Part shown: piece by piece, positions 1-13,400 of the stretch
How the letters are laid out: the number at the start of each line of letters is the position of its first letter
Numbering within the stretch: the stretch's first letter is position 1
NCBI GenBank assembly: GCA_013398055.1
Contig: VZRS01000311.1
Span: forward strand, 572,015 to 636,014
Reading direction: 5' to 3'
DNA from: Ifrita kowaldi
Taxonomy: Eukaryota; Chordata; Aves; Passeriformes; Cinclosomatidae
Length of the DNA: 64,000 bases
Program-made: the position numbers and the translations under genes
The notes under the pieces: model-generated
Told to the model about the DNA's origin: nothing
The model's input: the letters and a program-made list of their open reading frames with translations, nothing else
Database searches by the model: none

Positions 1-1040
1 CCTCTGGCAATTCTCTGAATTGCTCATCATCATCTTGAATTTAGATGTCACGATAATTAGGATGTCTGAGTTGGACAGTGAGAATGGGCATGCTGATCTA
101 ACCCTCTACCACGTGAGTTATTTCCCAAGCCATCTGCATGCTGTGAAAGCAGACTGGGAAAGCTCCTCAAATTTTTAAAGGTGAAGAGGATAAAAATAAG
201 TTTTCCTTAACAAGCCATTTCTGAGTGCTTTGAAAACCACATCTTGAGTGTCAGCAGGACATAGAGGGGAGTCTGGTCATATAAAGCTGTAAACAGGAAT
301 TAAACAGACTGTGTTTTGTAGATGCACATTGCATCTCCCACTTGCTTTTGGGAAGACTCAAGCCCTGTCCCAGTGCAGTGGGGTGTGGTTTGCCCCTTCC
401 CTCATTGCTGGTTCTCAGTGCTCTCCGAAAATAAACCAGCCAAAATGGGGCACTAGTCACAACCAGATGTTGGACTGCCTCATGTGCCAGGAAGTGGCGG
501 GTGATAAATCCCAGGCAGGCCTGTGCTGGGCGGGTGACACCTCACACACATGTGATTGCCATTAACCACTGGCTTTGGAGAGGGAAGGGAAACAACAGGG
601 CAGAGAACAAAGAGGGGTTTGGGTCCGAGGGGCCATGGGACAACTTTCAGAGGTGGAAGGGTGACACACACTGACTTACATGCTGTCTCCATGGGACAGA
701 TGCCAATGCAGGAAGGTTTTAAGTAGCCTTCAGGAATAAGGAATGTGAGAAATGAGCATTAACATGAAACAAACGCGTGCAAAATGCATTTATTTAGGTT
801 AGAGGGTCTTATTAGCTCATCTTAGAGAGAGGACTATGCATAAGAGTCTGTTGCCTACTTTAAATACTATGCCTGGTCAGGTGGACCTTCCTGCCTTTTT
901 CCTCATTTATTTTTCATCCCCCAAGCATGTGATCCACAGTGTTGAGAACAGAAACATACCCAGAGCCAAACCAGGTAAAATAAACCCTGATTCTTGCAAG
1001 TGGCTGCAGGCAGAATTCCATCACAAACAGGCAATGAAAT

Positions 1041-1172
1041 AGGATCATAGGATCACTTGCCATATGGTAATTCAGGTTGGGAGGGAGCCCTGAAGGGCTC
1101 TGGTCTTACCTCCTGCTCCAAGCTGGATCAGCTACAGGGCAGACTGGGTTGCTCAGGGATTTGCAGCAGGTA
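1041..1172 (-). mobile_element. CR1 LINE 3' fragment
   Basis: The sequence begins with aggatcataggatcact and contains ggttgggaggga, then a loose 'ctcctgctccaagc' and 'gttgctcagggat' series, in the order of a reverse-complement CR1 3' end. It is diverged and therefore old. Confidence 0.65.
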
Positions 1173-1872
1173 GCATATAGGATGTTGGGAAACAGGACAG
1201 ATTCTGAGATGGTTATGTAGCCTTTAGTTCTGTTTTTAAATTAGATGTTTCTGTTTGAACCACAATTAAGAGCTTTGAACTGAAACCTCTTACCCTACAA
1301 TCATTTTCAACTACCACTGTACACATAGACATGGATACAGGACAACTGGTGCAAAATGCCCTAAATTTTCTGTCTGGGAGGTCTGGGGTGGGAAAAGAGA
1401 GAGGATTAAAAGCTAAGGAGGGGTAGTCCCTAAGTGTACTGGGAGAAAGATGGTTCCTGGAGGACTGGCCCAAAGCAAGGCAGAGAGTTTAAGAAGTGAT
1501 GTCTAATTTGGGGCATTCCTCAGAGGCAGCAAGGTGGAACAGCAAGAGGGACACCAGCTAGGGGGAACAGGAGGAGGAAGAGTGTTGGCTGCTTGAGTAT
1601 GTGGGGAAGAGCTGGGAAGGGACCAGACAATTCTGGCAGAAAAGAAAGGAATCTGATGGTGCTGAGATCACAGGAAACACTACCTCCATGTGCATATAAA
1701 TAGTAATAGTAATGCAGGAGCTGGTAGTATGGGGGTATACAGGCCATGTTTGGAAAAACGTGAGGTTAAGTGATGTTCGAAGGAGAGTTGAAGATGCATG
1801 CCTTAGCATAACGGGAAACTCATTATGCATACATTTAAATATCTTCTCCAGTACATCCAGTGCTTTATAAAG

Positions 1873-1935
1873 GTCATAGGCTCATTTGTGGAGTTTAAAA
1901 GCCAGAAGAGACCATGGGATCATCCAACATGATGT
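1873..1935 (-). mobile_element. Ancient CR1-like 3' fragment
   Basis: The block 'gtttaaaagccagaagagaccatgg' with a following gatcatccaac resembles the older amniote CR1 end (ttaaggccagaagggaccat...gatcatctagtc). It is short and diverged. Confidence 0.4.
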
Positions 1936-2346
1936 AATACATATAAATCTAATTATATCTTATCCATGTACCTTTATACTAAGCTCAGTACAATAAACAC
2001 ATCCCATCTTGGGGTTTAGACCTTGTCTGGAGAACCCATAAGAAGGACAAGACACCTCTGGCAGTGATAGTAAAGATTAGTGTTCCTGACTGTTTAAGAC
2101 CTGCAGTGTTTCTGTAATTTGGGAAGTGTGCTATGACTCCTGCTAGACTGCATTGTTCATTGGAAGCTGGCAGTTTCCTTCTCTTCGTACATCAAGGCAT
2201 CTTTCACAGACTCCATGCTGATACAGTAAACATCACTCTCTTTCCATTTTCCAGCATAAAGCATTTTTTCAGGTCTTGAATCATATGACAAACTCATCTC
2301 TGTGTCTTCAATCATGTTTATTCAAGTTAAAGCAAATGGACTGCAA

Positions 2347-2585
2347 GAATCATAAAATCATTAAAACTGGAAGAGACCTCTGAGATCTGTTAACCCAGCA
2401 CCACTGTGTTCACCCCTAAACCATATCCCTCAGTGCCACATACACACCTTTTTTAACACTTCCAGGAATGGTGATTTCACCATCTCCGTGCGTAGCCTGT
2501 TCCAATGCCTGAGCACCCTCCCAGTGAGCCAAAACCCCATCCTTTAGATAGGATTTGACTCTACTCCTGCCCTGCTGCTCTGCGG
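2347..2585 (-). mobile_element. CR1 LINE 3' fragment
   Basis: Reverse-complement CR1: gaatcataaaatcatt, aactggaagagacctctgag, ctaaaccatatccctcagtgcc, acacttccaggaatggtgat, then cctgttccaatgcctgag. The order and spacing match the CR1 3' region. Confidence 0.8.
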
Positions 2586-5500
2586 AGTGAAGGTTTGCTG
2601 CCATAGTTGTGTGGGCACGAGCAGACTGAGGTCATCAACCCAAGCACGCCCTGTGGCTGATGACCAGCAACAGATTTTCTATTTGGATGTTTCATATCTG
2701 AGCAATTCAAGATTTATTGCTTCCCCTGAGGTTCTTTTAGGACCAGATTTTTTCATCAAGTTGTTTGTCTAACTCCATCCTCATATGCAACTTCCTACCC
2801 CGCCACAAAATCAACTATGTATTGTTTATATTTATTTAGAGGCATTCTGTTCCCTGTGTTTTTGTTTTGCCTTTTTTTTTTTTTTTTGGTTCATTGGCAT
2901 TAACTTTACATTTATTACAATATATTAATGGTCTGATAAATGTTAATATTGCAATCATCTAGATTGGCATAAACTGTCTGGTATTCTGTGGGTATGCTGG
3001 AATTATGCTTGCCTCTCCTGTGTGAGTTATTTGAATTTGAAACCATGGCAGTGCAAGGCATGTAAAATGTTACTAAAGCATAAAATTGCAACAAGCAGGG
3101 AATTTATGTGTGTGCTAATGTCAAAAAGAATGAATTAAAATGCTGAGTGATTGCTCAGTGGAGCAGATGGACAATAAGGAATGCACATACAAACTCAGAA
3201 GGCCTTTTTAGAAAATCCTAAATTTTACCATTCAGACAATTATTAATGGTTCTGTCTGAAGGAAGTTTGCATGCACAGTAAATTTGATATGCAGAATCCT
3301 TTCAGCTTGTATACATTGTTGGGGGTGCCTTGCACATAGGTGTGTCAGGCAAGTAATGATCATTTTGTCTCAAGCTCCTGTGGAAAAAATATGAACTTTG
3401 GAGAGCTCTGAGAAATGCCATTAATCATCTTTGCTTCCCCCACAAGGAAGAATGGTTTTGAGATCAGGGCTTTGGAGGGGCACTTGAAGGATCTGGTTTG
3501 TGTTTCCCAGATCTGTCACGAATATTCTTACATCTTCAGGTTGTAATTCAAAATAGTTTATCTAGAAGCTCAGTAAAGGTAGAAATAACCCCATTTTCAA
3601 ATGCAATAATTTGGTTAGGTATTAAGCCCTCTGTAAACTCCTTTGCAGCTATGGGAGTTCTTGAAAAGACTAAACACGTGTCTCTCTGTACCAAGTTCCT
3701 ACCTTTAAAATAGGAATAATATATTTCTTTGACCTTTTTGCTTTCATCTTCCCTTTATTTTCGGTGTTGATTATAAATATTTTGGAGCAGGGACCCTCTT
3801 AAACTATGCTTATGTTTTTCCAGGGAGGACCTCAGCCTTGTTTTTGCCTTTGGGTAAAACTGTAAAATGAATCCTAATTTGAAGTCATTTAGCCTAAAAT
3901 TAGAAGTCTGGGAAGAGAGTAGGTTAGCAGTTTTCAGACACATAAAAGGCTGTGGCAGAGACATGGAGGATTGCCCATTGATCCCCTTGCATGAGAGGCT
4001 AAGAGCATTAATTGTAGCAAAGGAATTTCAAGCTCTATATTCAGAAAAATATTATAGAGGTGAAAAGAGAGATGTTCTGGAAAAGTCTGAATGGTTATCA
4101 TGGGGTCTGCATCATTGAGGGTCTTTAAAAGCAAGCTAGAAGGGATCCTGCTACAGGTCTAGAGGGGTAGACCAGATGCCCAGCAAAGTAATTTCCAGCC
4201 CTGTCTCTCTGTGACACTCAACTCTAATTTGCAGTTGCCTCAGGCTGAACTAGTGACTTGCCCAAACCCACACAGTGTGCTGTTCAGAGGGCCAGGGTTT
4301 GCTGTGCTTCTCCTCTGACTATTTCCCAGTCGAACTCTCTGTGGGCTTCTCCTCAGCAGTGCCAAAGCTAATGCTGCTCTTTCGCTTTGGGATGTTTTTT
4401 CCTGAAGCACAAAACTCTACCTTGAAATATGAGTTTTCCAACCGTGAAGGCAGACGTTTGTTTTCACACAGAACTTGAGGCAGGACAGGAGAAGGTGTTT
4501 GGTTTTTGGTGACGCTACCCACATGTGATTTTTGGCTGGGTATGCAGAGTGTGGAGTGGAAAGCCTTATGTTCCAGCTGGCTTCACTCTACAGCACAGGA
4601 GTCCCTGCCAGATTTCTCAGGACAATTTAAATCAGCTCAGACTCTGGCTTGCTCTCTCTTGTGCAAATGGGAAGGTATGAGGATCTGTGCTGGGGGTCTT
4701 ATTCCTTACCAAAACTCGTTGCATTAGGTGTTAATGAATGGTGATGAATGGGCACTGCTCAGAGCACAGGGACTGCACTTGTCCTGTGAAATAAAATGTA
4801 GCAAAGCCTCTCTTTTCCTAGGGATGAGTGGCACAGCAGGACTTGCATCTAGCCAGATGTTTTTCCTTTAAAACAGGGCAGTAACACATATCCCAGCTAC
4901 CCGAGGGCAGCGATCCAGTCTACGGCCAGCTGTGACTGGGGAGAGTGCTAGCTGGCATGGGCCAAGTTGCTGTTGAGCACTGTTTGAACATTTAAAGAGT
5001 AAAAATGATCATTTGCTAGTGCTTGGACCAATGCCCTGGGCCTCCTCAGTTTGCAAGGAGGACCTACAGCAGCAGTGCCAGCACACCCGGGAGCTCAGTG
5101 CTGGGAGGACCATGCAGCTGAGCTCTGTAGGATGTGCTGGAGTTCCATCCTGGCAGAACAGCATGTCACTCAGCTGAAGCCTGTACTCTTGCAGCAATTA
5201 GTGACTCACACCAGAAATCCAGTGTTTAAACCTTCTTCTAAACTCATGGCAGAAGCTCTGTGCTGTGCTCCTGGTGCTTTGGCCAGGTATCCAGACACTC
5301 AACTGGGAGCACCCAGACAGGCAGGGTGCCAGCTCTAACCCCATCTTTTGTGGTTGCTCTGAGAGCTGACAGTGCTTGTGGTGTGAGCCAGTGCACCTCT
5401 AAGACCTGGTGGCTGGGGGGAACGTGCCTGTAGACTCAATGTACCATGTATTTGGGAAATATCTTGGTTGGGTTCATTTTTGTGGAGAAAGGGTTGGTAA

Positions 5501-7008
5501 TTATCAGTTATAGACCGAGGCTGTCTAAAGACTTTAAAAGGAAATGTCTTATTCTTGACAAAGGATACATTCAATCAGATTTGATGGTAGTGCATGTATG
5601 GCACTGGAATATTCTATTCTAATATGCAAATCAAATTTAATTTGGGTTTTTTTAGGGTCACTGGCTTGTATCCTTTGCTGCACTCTTCAGGTCTGTTGCA
5701 GGCAGACACACAGGACCAGTCTCTAAACAGCTTATAATGTTCAGCATTTGGCTTACAAATGGGGACTAGTGAAGGCTGTGGAGCTGACAGTGCTGTAGCC
5801 TGAGGTGGATGTGCACTGGTTGTCAGCAGAAATCACACAGTCTCGGCCATGTTAGCCTCACACATCACCTCCCTGTCACAAGGTGGCTTTGGAACAACCA
5901 CATCTGGATATGAGAGCCATGATGTCCCAGGGTAGAGGGGACATTCATTACATTTTCGGCATTCAAACCATGACAGCCAACAAGTCTTCCTGTTAGAGTT
6001 GTTGGTAATTGTGACTTTTCCTGCTGACTGCTGGAATGGGGGTAGCACATTCATTTCACTTAATTTGTCACTCAGACATAATCTTTCGCCTTTTTGGCAT
6101 ATTTTTTGACTGACATCTGTGTAGTGCTTGAATCCTAATCTGTTGATGCCTGACTGCTTGTGTCCACCTGGGGAAAAGAGCGATTCCTTTATCCAAACAT
6201 TCTTCCCAAGAGACTGGGACGTGATCTGGTTCACGCTGGCCTGGCAGTCAGAAACCTCAGCAAACTCTGTTCAAATTCCACAGTGGTCACTTCCACCCTA
6301 TGGACGTAGAAGGCCTCAACTGTTCCGAATTTTCCCCGTATTTGTAAAAATGAAATGATTCCTAATCAAATAATTAAAAGTGCTTTGTTTCATTAAGACC
6401 CACATTTCTCAGCAGGATTTTTACAGCTCTTTGCTGTCATTAGTGCTAAAGCTGGAGCACAGAACAAAGGAGATAGAAGAAGGCCAGGTCAGGACTAATG
6501 GTACAGCCAGCTTTTAATCCCTCTCCTGAGAGTCCATCTTTCATGGTGGCTTGCGTCCACCTGTGTTCATGTGCCAACAGTAGCAGAAGCCAGTGTAAGA
6601 CATCCTATTGAGCTCTTTGTCAAGGTGTTTTGGGGCAAGACTTCCATTAATAATCATTCCTAGGAGGAATTGGAGCCAGGCCTGGGAGCACAGCCATGGT
6701 AAACTGTACCTGTACTTAGATTGGGTGGAAGGTTTCTGCCTCAGGAGAGCTGCAGTGCTTGTAATCTCTGGCTGTTGTGGAAATGGGAAGATGCAGTTTG
6801 TCATATCTGTGGGTGATCATCTTGCCAGAGCTGTATCTCTGCTCCACATGCTCAGTCCTGCATGGACTTATTTCTCCAGGACTGTTTCCTCTGTTGTTTT
6901 TTTCTGAGAGTACAGTTTGGGTCTTCCATGCTGAAAAATGCCTGATAAATACCGATAGAAGTACAAGAAAATAAATAAATGCAAAACATGCCTGTAAGAA
7001 ATGAAAGC

Positions 7009-7262
7009 ATCATAGAATCATAGAGTGGTTTGGATTGGAAGGGACCTTAAAGATCAACCCATTCCAACCCCCTGCCATGGGCAGGGACACCTTCCACTAG
7101 ACCAGGCTGCTCCAAGCCCCATCCAACCTGACCTTGAACACTTCCAGGGGTAGGGTGTCAACAACTTTTCAGGGCAACATGTTCCAGGGCTTCATCACCC
7201 TCACAGTCAAGAATTTCTTCCTAATATGCAATGTAAATCTACCCTCTTTAGGCAGGGCACTC
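7009..7262 (-). mobile_element. CR1 LINE 3' fragment
   Basis: The sequence has atcatagaatcatagagtgg and ggattggaagggacctt, then 'ccatgggcagggacacctt', 'gctccaagccccatccaacc' and 'aagaatttcttcctaatatg'. This is a well-conserved reverse-complement CR1 end of about 250 bases. Confidence 0.93.
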
Positions 7263-8663
7263 TTCTTTAAAGAACTGGAGGTTTTGGCCTGAGGGAGCTC
7301 CATCAGAAAATGGACTTAGGTTTTCACTCAGTCAAACAGAGGGAAAAGGGTTTTTAATATCTGACCATAACACCACATTTTTGCAAAAATGCAATCATGA
7401 TTAATTGTGTCCAAGTGTGGCTCTGAAGCCTTGTCTAGATGGGGATGTTTGTGGGCTGAGTATGAGCACAGGAAGTTATCTTTTATCTCTACAGTTGGTT
7501 CTAGCGCAGGAAAAAATCTCTGATGGGAAGCAATCTTTGCTCATTAAATCAAATGATTGATACAAGCATGGCTTAAGAATAAGTTCCGCTGTAGCTTTAC
7601 AGAGTAGTTGTAGGGGTATTTAAAAGAGAAATCTTAGGAACCCAAGAACATGGGGGAGGTTTAGCTGTGCATCTATCATCTGTTTTAGTTCTCTGCTATT
7701 TGCATCATTTAACTGAAATATGGAAAGATTAAAAGTCAAAGACTTCCCTTTGACATAAAAAGAAACAACATTTATCGCTTGAATTTGACCCAGGAGACTA
7801 TTTTATCCCACCATCTCTCCCTTAAACCCTGCTGGTGTCCTTGATGGATGAGGTGCCCAGCATGAAATCCTTTCGTAATCGCATGAGCCTGCTGGACTCT
7901 CTGACACAACTTTTGTGTTTCTTGTGTTTAACAGGACAAGAGGACATTAGGAAAATATATGGTAATGCATTTCCTTCCTGTTTCTGGGCAGTAGCAGCTC
8001 TACGCTGTGCTAATAAAGTAGTTTGATAAAAGTAGTTTGATAAGAATGTTCAGCTCAGGCTGGCTGAGTCCATCGTTGGAGGAGGCTGAGAGCTGCTCTT
8101 CATGGAGTTCTGACAAGTTGAAGGGATGTGTCCTGCTCCATGAGGGCAGATGGTGCAGCACAGATGGGCTGTTGGAGCAGGTACCTCTGTATAAATCAGT
8201 ATTTTTGCCACAGACATGGCTGGAACGTGTGCAGGGACAACTCAGGGGAGTCCAGGCAAATTTTTTCAGCCATCTTCTTTGCCTGTGGAGCATTTCAGCA
8301 TTCAGTGTTTCTAAAGGGCTGTCCATTCAGATAACACACAGCTGATAACATCCCTGAGCTGAATACGTGTCATGGCCCTGTGTCTGGGTACAGTCCCACA
8401 GGGCTATTCCAGCTTTCTTTCCTGTGGACAGGCAGCAAATTCAACTCTTTGCTTGTCCTGACACATCTCGAGGTCATCACTGGGTCCCATGTCTGTTGTG
8501 CTGCCACAGACCTGTGATGTGATGTCCTACATGCTCTGAGCCCTGAGGAGCAGCAGTGACCTCCCAAGCTTGGACAGCTGCTTAGTCTCTGTGTGTGACC
8601 TCTGGGCTTCACTGAGCACGTCTGTACTGATGAAAAAAACAGTGCCAAAGCCCAGATCTTGAC

Positions 8664-8803
8664 ACCTTGGCCAGGTTGGTGGTGCCCTGGGCAACCTGAT
8701 CTAATGGATGGCATCCCTGCCAGGGCAGGGGGTTTGGAGCTAGATGACCTTTAAGGTTTGTTTCAGCCTAAGTCATTCTGTGATTCCATAATTCTATGAG
8801 CCT
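8664..8803 (+). mobile_element. CR1 LINE 3' fragment
   Basis: Forward CR1 3' end: gggcaacctgatctaatgga, catccctgccagggcagggg, agctagatgacctttaaggt, cattctgtgattccataatt. Only the last 140 bases are recognisable. Confidence 0.85.
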
Positions 8804-9192
8804 GTGACACTGGAAATCCAGGGACCATCCCGCTAAGTTGCAGAAATGACATTTTGTGTTGCACGGTCTGAACATGGCTTAGAAGTCAGCAGGGACTGCA
8901 TGCTGTTCCCAGCAGGAATTTTGGATGGAGTCACCTTGTTTTGAGTGTGAAGAGAGTTTAACAACACAAAGGTCACACTGTACCAGGTGAATGGCGTGTT
9001 TAATTTTCTTGCATCACAGCAACCACAGTTTACTTCTTCCAGAACATGTAAGAGTGCAGGTTAATGCTCTTTGTGTCATTGTAAACAGTTCCAAGGATCA
9101 GATGATCTTTATTTTATCTATCACAAAATCTTCACAGGTCTAAACAGAACACTGGAAGGACCACACACATTGCCCTTCCCAGTTTCCTCATT

Positions 9193-9620
9193 GTTCAGGG
9201 CGATGAAGCTGGTGAAGGGTCTAGAAAACGTCTTATGAGGAGTGGTTGAGGGAGCTGGTGTGTTTCATCTGAAGGCTCAGGGTGGACCTCACTGTTCTCT
9301 ACTACTCCCTGAAAGGAGGTTGTAGCCAGGGGAGGGCCAGTCTTTTCTGCCAGGTCTCAAATAAAAGGACGAGAAGAAATGGCCTTCAGTTGCACCAGGG
9401 GAGGTTCAGATTAGATATTAGAAAAAAAAATTCACTGTAAGAGTGGTTGGATATTGGAGTAAGTTGCCCAGGGAGGCAGTGGAATCACTCTCTGGAAGTG
9501 TTCAAGAGGTGTCTGGATGTGGATATGTTTTAGGGGTGATTATGGTGGGGCTGGGTTGATGGTTGCACTAGTTGATCTTGAAAGTCCCTTCCAATCTTGA
9601 TGCTTCTGTGATTGTGTGAT
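9193..9620 (+). mobile_element. CR1 LINE 3' fragment, about 430 bp
   Basis: Forward CR1 with the upstream part (atgaggagtggttgagggag, gctcagggtggacctc), then 'gttcagattagatattag', 'gttgcccagggaggcagtgg' and 'agtcccttccaatcttgatg', ending 'cttctgtgattgtgtgatg'. It is moderately diverged and 5' truncated, as usual for CR1. Confidence 0.9.
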
Positions 9621-9972
9621 GATTTCAGGCACCCTTTGCGTGATGGGGGTAGAGTCATCCCTCCTATGTGTGGGTTCCTTTTCAGATCACAGCATGCCTC
9701 TCCCTCCTCAGCCAGGTGCTTATTACCTGCAGATAGCCGCAGATGGATATTTAGTCTGACCTTTCAGGAGAAGCTAACAAAACACATCTTCAGATGACAT
9801 CAAGACCCCACTGAGGAAGAAGAATATTTTCTGCCTCTGAAGACCATCTGGGGAAATACAAAATCTGAGGGTGGACATTGTCTTCATGCATAACAAGCAG
9901 CACCAACCACCTCACTGCCTGCTTGGCCTGCAGGGAAACAGGTAGGCTGGGTCTTCAAGGCCGGGTACATGG

Positions 9973-10045
9973 CCCTGCTCTTTGCGGAGGTTTGGATTAG
10001 ATGACCTTTAAAGGTCCCTTCTAACCCAAACTGTTTCATGATTAT
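9973..10045 (+). mobile_element. Short CR1 3' end
   Basis: The sequence contains 'ggtttggattagatgacctt' followed by taaaggtcccttctaaccca and 'actgtttcatgat', the terminal 70 bases of a CR1. Confidence 0.7.
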
Positions 10046-10171
10046 TTGAAGAGTCAGCTGACCGTTCGTCTCACCTCTGTCCTTTCAGTCCTGTGACAGC
10101 AGATTTACAGGGTGATACGAGCTGCATGAGGCTTGGTGCAAGACCCTTCTGTGCAAGCTGCAGTGATTCCC

Positions 10172-10410
10172 TGTCGCACTTGGACACGAAAGAACCACGC
10201 AGACACCTTGTCAGGAGAGAAGCAAGGAAGCAAGAGGGGGTCAGAGACCCCGCGCTTTATTATATATGTTCTTAGAAATCACCGTGGATTGGAGGGAGAA
10301 ATTACCACCCCTCAATCACACTGGTCAAAGGGAAAATCCCTCAAACGTCTCCGCCTAGGAGAATGGAGGGAAAACAATAAGGGACAGTTAACAAAACATG
10401 GCTAAGTTTA
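10172..10410 (-). mobile_element. Solo endogenous retrovirus LTR (probable)
   Basis: Read on the minus strand, this segment has a TATA-like AT run, an AATAAAGCGCGGGG polyadenylation/R-type motif with a GTCTCTGACC hairpin-like stretch, then a T/G-rich U5-like region ending near CA at 10172. This is the layout of a retroviral LTR. No gag, pol or env coding is seen beside it, so it is a solo LTR. The left boundary is clearer than the right, and no target-site duplication was established. Confidence 0.5.
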
Positions 10411-13400
10411 CAGAAAATGCGTGAGAAACTGTTACAGCAAATGAAAACATTGAAGAACTGCAAAACTCAGGGCGACAATTCCCCTTGGAAGAGCCTGGGA
10501 AACAAGCAGGATATCAGAGTTACTGCTCATATGTTCCATTAGAAGATGCCTGGGTTTGAATAATGGCCTGATCATTTCACTCCTTTTATCAGCCTGGTGT
10601 AGGGAGACCAGCCTGAAGATGTGTTTTGTGTTGGTTTGGTTTTGGTTTCCAGCTCTGTGAAACTTGGCTGCAAACTGGTACTTGGGTGCCTCCAGAGCTT
10701 GTGTTGCTGTTGGGAAACTGGGCAGGCGGTTCCTTGCACCAGCTGCTGTACAATCACAAAGATGCCATTTCTTCTCCATACAACATTTGTAATTAGTGTA
10801 CCTCTTTCACAACGGGCCTCTCTTTGATATCTATTTGTCTTAAGACTTTCCATTACCTGGAAAATAATTGGAAGCAAATTATTTGCTCAAGGGTGAAAAA
10901 ATAGCTTTGATGCAAGATTTTTTTTTTTAAATACAAATTTTTAAGATAGGTTATTTATTTTTCACAGAGAAGTCTGAAACAACTCAAAGATGGAAAGCCC
11001 AGACTAGACAGAGTAGAGATCCAGTTCTCACCCTCCACTGTAACATTGATTTTAATGGAATGGTAGAGATCTAAACAAGGCAGTGATGTAACAGATTTGT
11101 ACAGTGGACTTGCTAAAGTTCTTGCTGAACTGGGAGAAAGTTAGGAAGGAGGTTTACCTGAGTGTAAATGAGATTAATCTCCGTCTTATTCCACTGAAAC
11201 AGCCAATGCTTTGATCTTCGTTCAATTATTTGTTGTATTCCCCCATGCCCAGGAGTTACGGGCATGAATCACAGCCTTCTCCTGCCAAGCTGAGGTCAGT
11301 TTTAATACTTTAATATTTGATATATCTCCTATCAGCAGTCTGCATCTGGCAGTCAAGAAGTTAACGACTACTTTTCTCCTCTAGCTGTTATGATCCCATG
11401 CAGTTATTAGAGTTAAGGCAATTAAGGTGGATTACTTCAGATTTTAAGTAACGTGGATGGTTATTGGAATTGCAATTAATAACATCTTGTCATTATAACC
11501 CAAGCAGGTTGTGAGGTAGATTTTATCCTGTGCAGCTGTATTGATAGGGATTAGTTTTCCTTTGGCAGCTCCTATTTGTGAGCTGAGCAAATCCTGCGGC
11601 ATGTGTCTGTACAGAGATGGGTAGTGGCTCCCTTGGTATGAGGTGGGATCATCCCAGCATGGGACAGAAGTACTTTGAAGGACTGTATTTATGAGTTTCT
11701 CTGCTGTTTACAGGGTCTCATAAACCATCCCTGTCTATCCCCTCATTCAGGAAATTTGTTTGTTAAAGGTTTACTTGTTCAAAAGGTGTTCATAGCCTCT
11801 TTGTGTTGGATTAATCCTTTTATCTGATGGTAAGATATCAGGCTTGGTGGGCTCAAGATATCCAGTGGAGGGAACAAATACTGCAGTACAGAGCATTATA
11901 TTCCACTTGAAAGAAGTGGCACCTTAAACTGCGTGCATGCCAGATAAAGGCTCTGCCCTGGGTTCAGGTTGCTAGCAGCAAAGGCATGTGTTAAAGTCTT
12001 CATGTTTTTTCTAAGAATCCCAAAAAGGAAGCCTAAAAATAGAGGTCCTACAGTATGGAGTTCCTTGGCTGTGAGTCAGCAACCTGCATTTCCTTTGGAA
12101 TATGTGATAAGAAACACTTTCAAACACATGGCAGGATAAGATGTGTCTCCATTTACATGTTTTAACTGATTGAACTCTGTAATTTTGGAAGGGCAGCAAT
12201 GCCAGTGGATGGGCCTTGCTATGCAAACCGGCAGAAACTGGGCTGTGCTTAGCAAAGGCCACCAGGAAAAGAGCATTGGTGACCTTCCCAGAATTATCCC
12301 CTGGGGTTCAGCTGGGGTGGCAACCTGGTGAATGAAGTATTGGGAGTAGTCAGGATCTTCAGAGACCTGCCAGCATGTTCAAGAGGTCTCAAGGGAGCCC
12401 CAAGTAGTCCTGGAATAATTTCTGTACTAATTGGTGGGGAGGATTTGATTCAGGATTGTTTAGTTCTGTTAACTTTGGAATAAACAGGAGAAGCTTTTTG
12501 CCCAGCAATGTTCTACTCCTGAATGTCTGTCCATACATAATTTGCAAGCTTGCAGCTCAGTCTTGCAAAACTTTACATGCACTAATGCAGGTATTCAACT
12601 GAAGGGGTTAAACTGAGGGATTAGTCAGCCTATCTGTATAACTGATGGAGGGACAAATTAACCACCTCCCATCCCAGTCAAGTGCCTTCGATTAGGTGGC
12701 ATGAATCCAGGCATCATTTGAGATATTCATATAAATGAATATTAATAACACGTGTGGAGAGTGGAAAAGAACAGACTGATGTGCATGAAATGTCCCTGCT
12801 GAACATTTCATGAAACCTAATAGAAACAAACACTTAGCTTTAAAAAACCTGGTGTTCTCTTAAAGAAAAAAAAAAGAAAAAAAAATCACTGTGAAGTACT
12901 GGAAAGCTGCCACAAGAATCCAGCACTGCTATTCCCACACTTTCTTCCCAGTGCTCCCAGACTGTAGCTGCAGGGCAAGTTGCATAAGAGTGTGGGGTAG
13001 GTGCTCAGGAACATCCTCGCTGGGCTATAGCAAAACCCTGGCATTGTTTTCCATGGTGTGTATTTGCTTTTATGTGGTGTCAGGAAAGTGACTATAATTT
13101 GCTGTTTCACAAAACTGGCAGTTACTCACAGTAGCAATTGTAGTAAGATTTGGCCTTGCAGTCCTTACTGCTCCCTTGGGATATGCATGGAAGCAAGATG
13201 ATGCACGCTACGTGTTTTCCTACCAGAAAAATAAATAAAATAAAATACATAAACCATGCAAAGAACTTTTCACAGTCTCCAAGCCAGATTATTTAAAGCT
13301 GATGCTGTGTGTTAGAGACGTTCTGCCTGTAAATGTACTTCTTTGAAAAAACAGGGGAGGCTTAATACTCTCGTAATTAAAAAACATCTATAGGGTTTTT

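Noticed and set aside
4115..4215. Possible CR1 3' end (gggtctttaaaagcaagc...agaccagatg)
   Set aside because: The resemblance is too loose to separate from chance.
7934..7962. Possible tiny exon between a ttaacag acceptor and a gtaatg donor
   Set aside because: It is too short and shows no family similarity, and the donor is weak.
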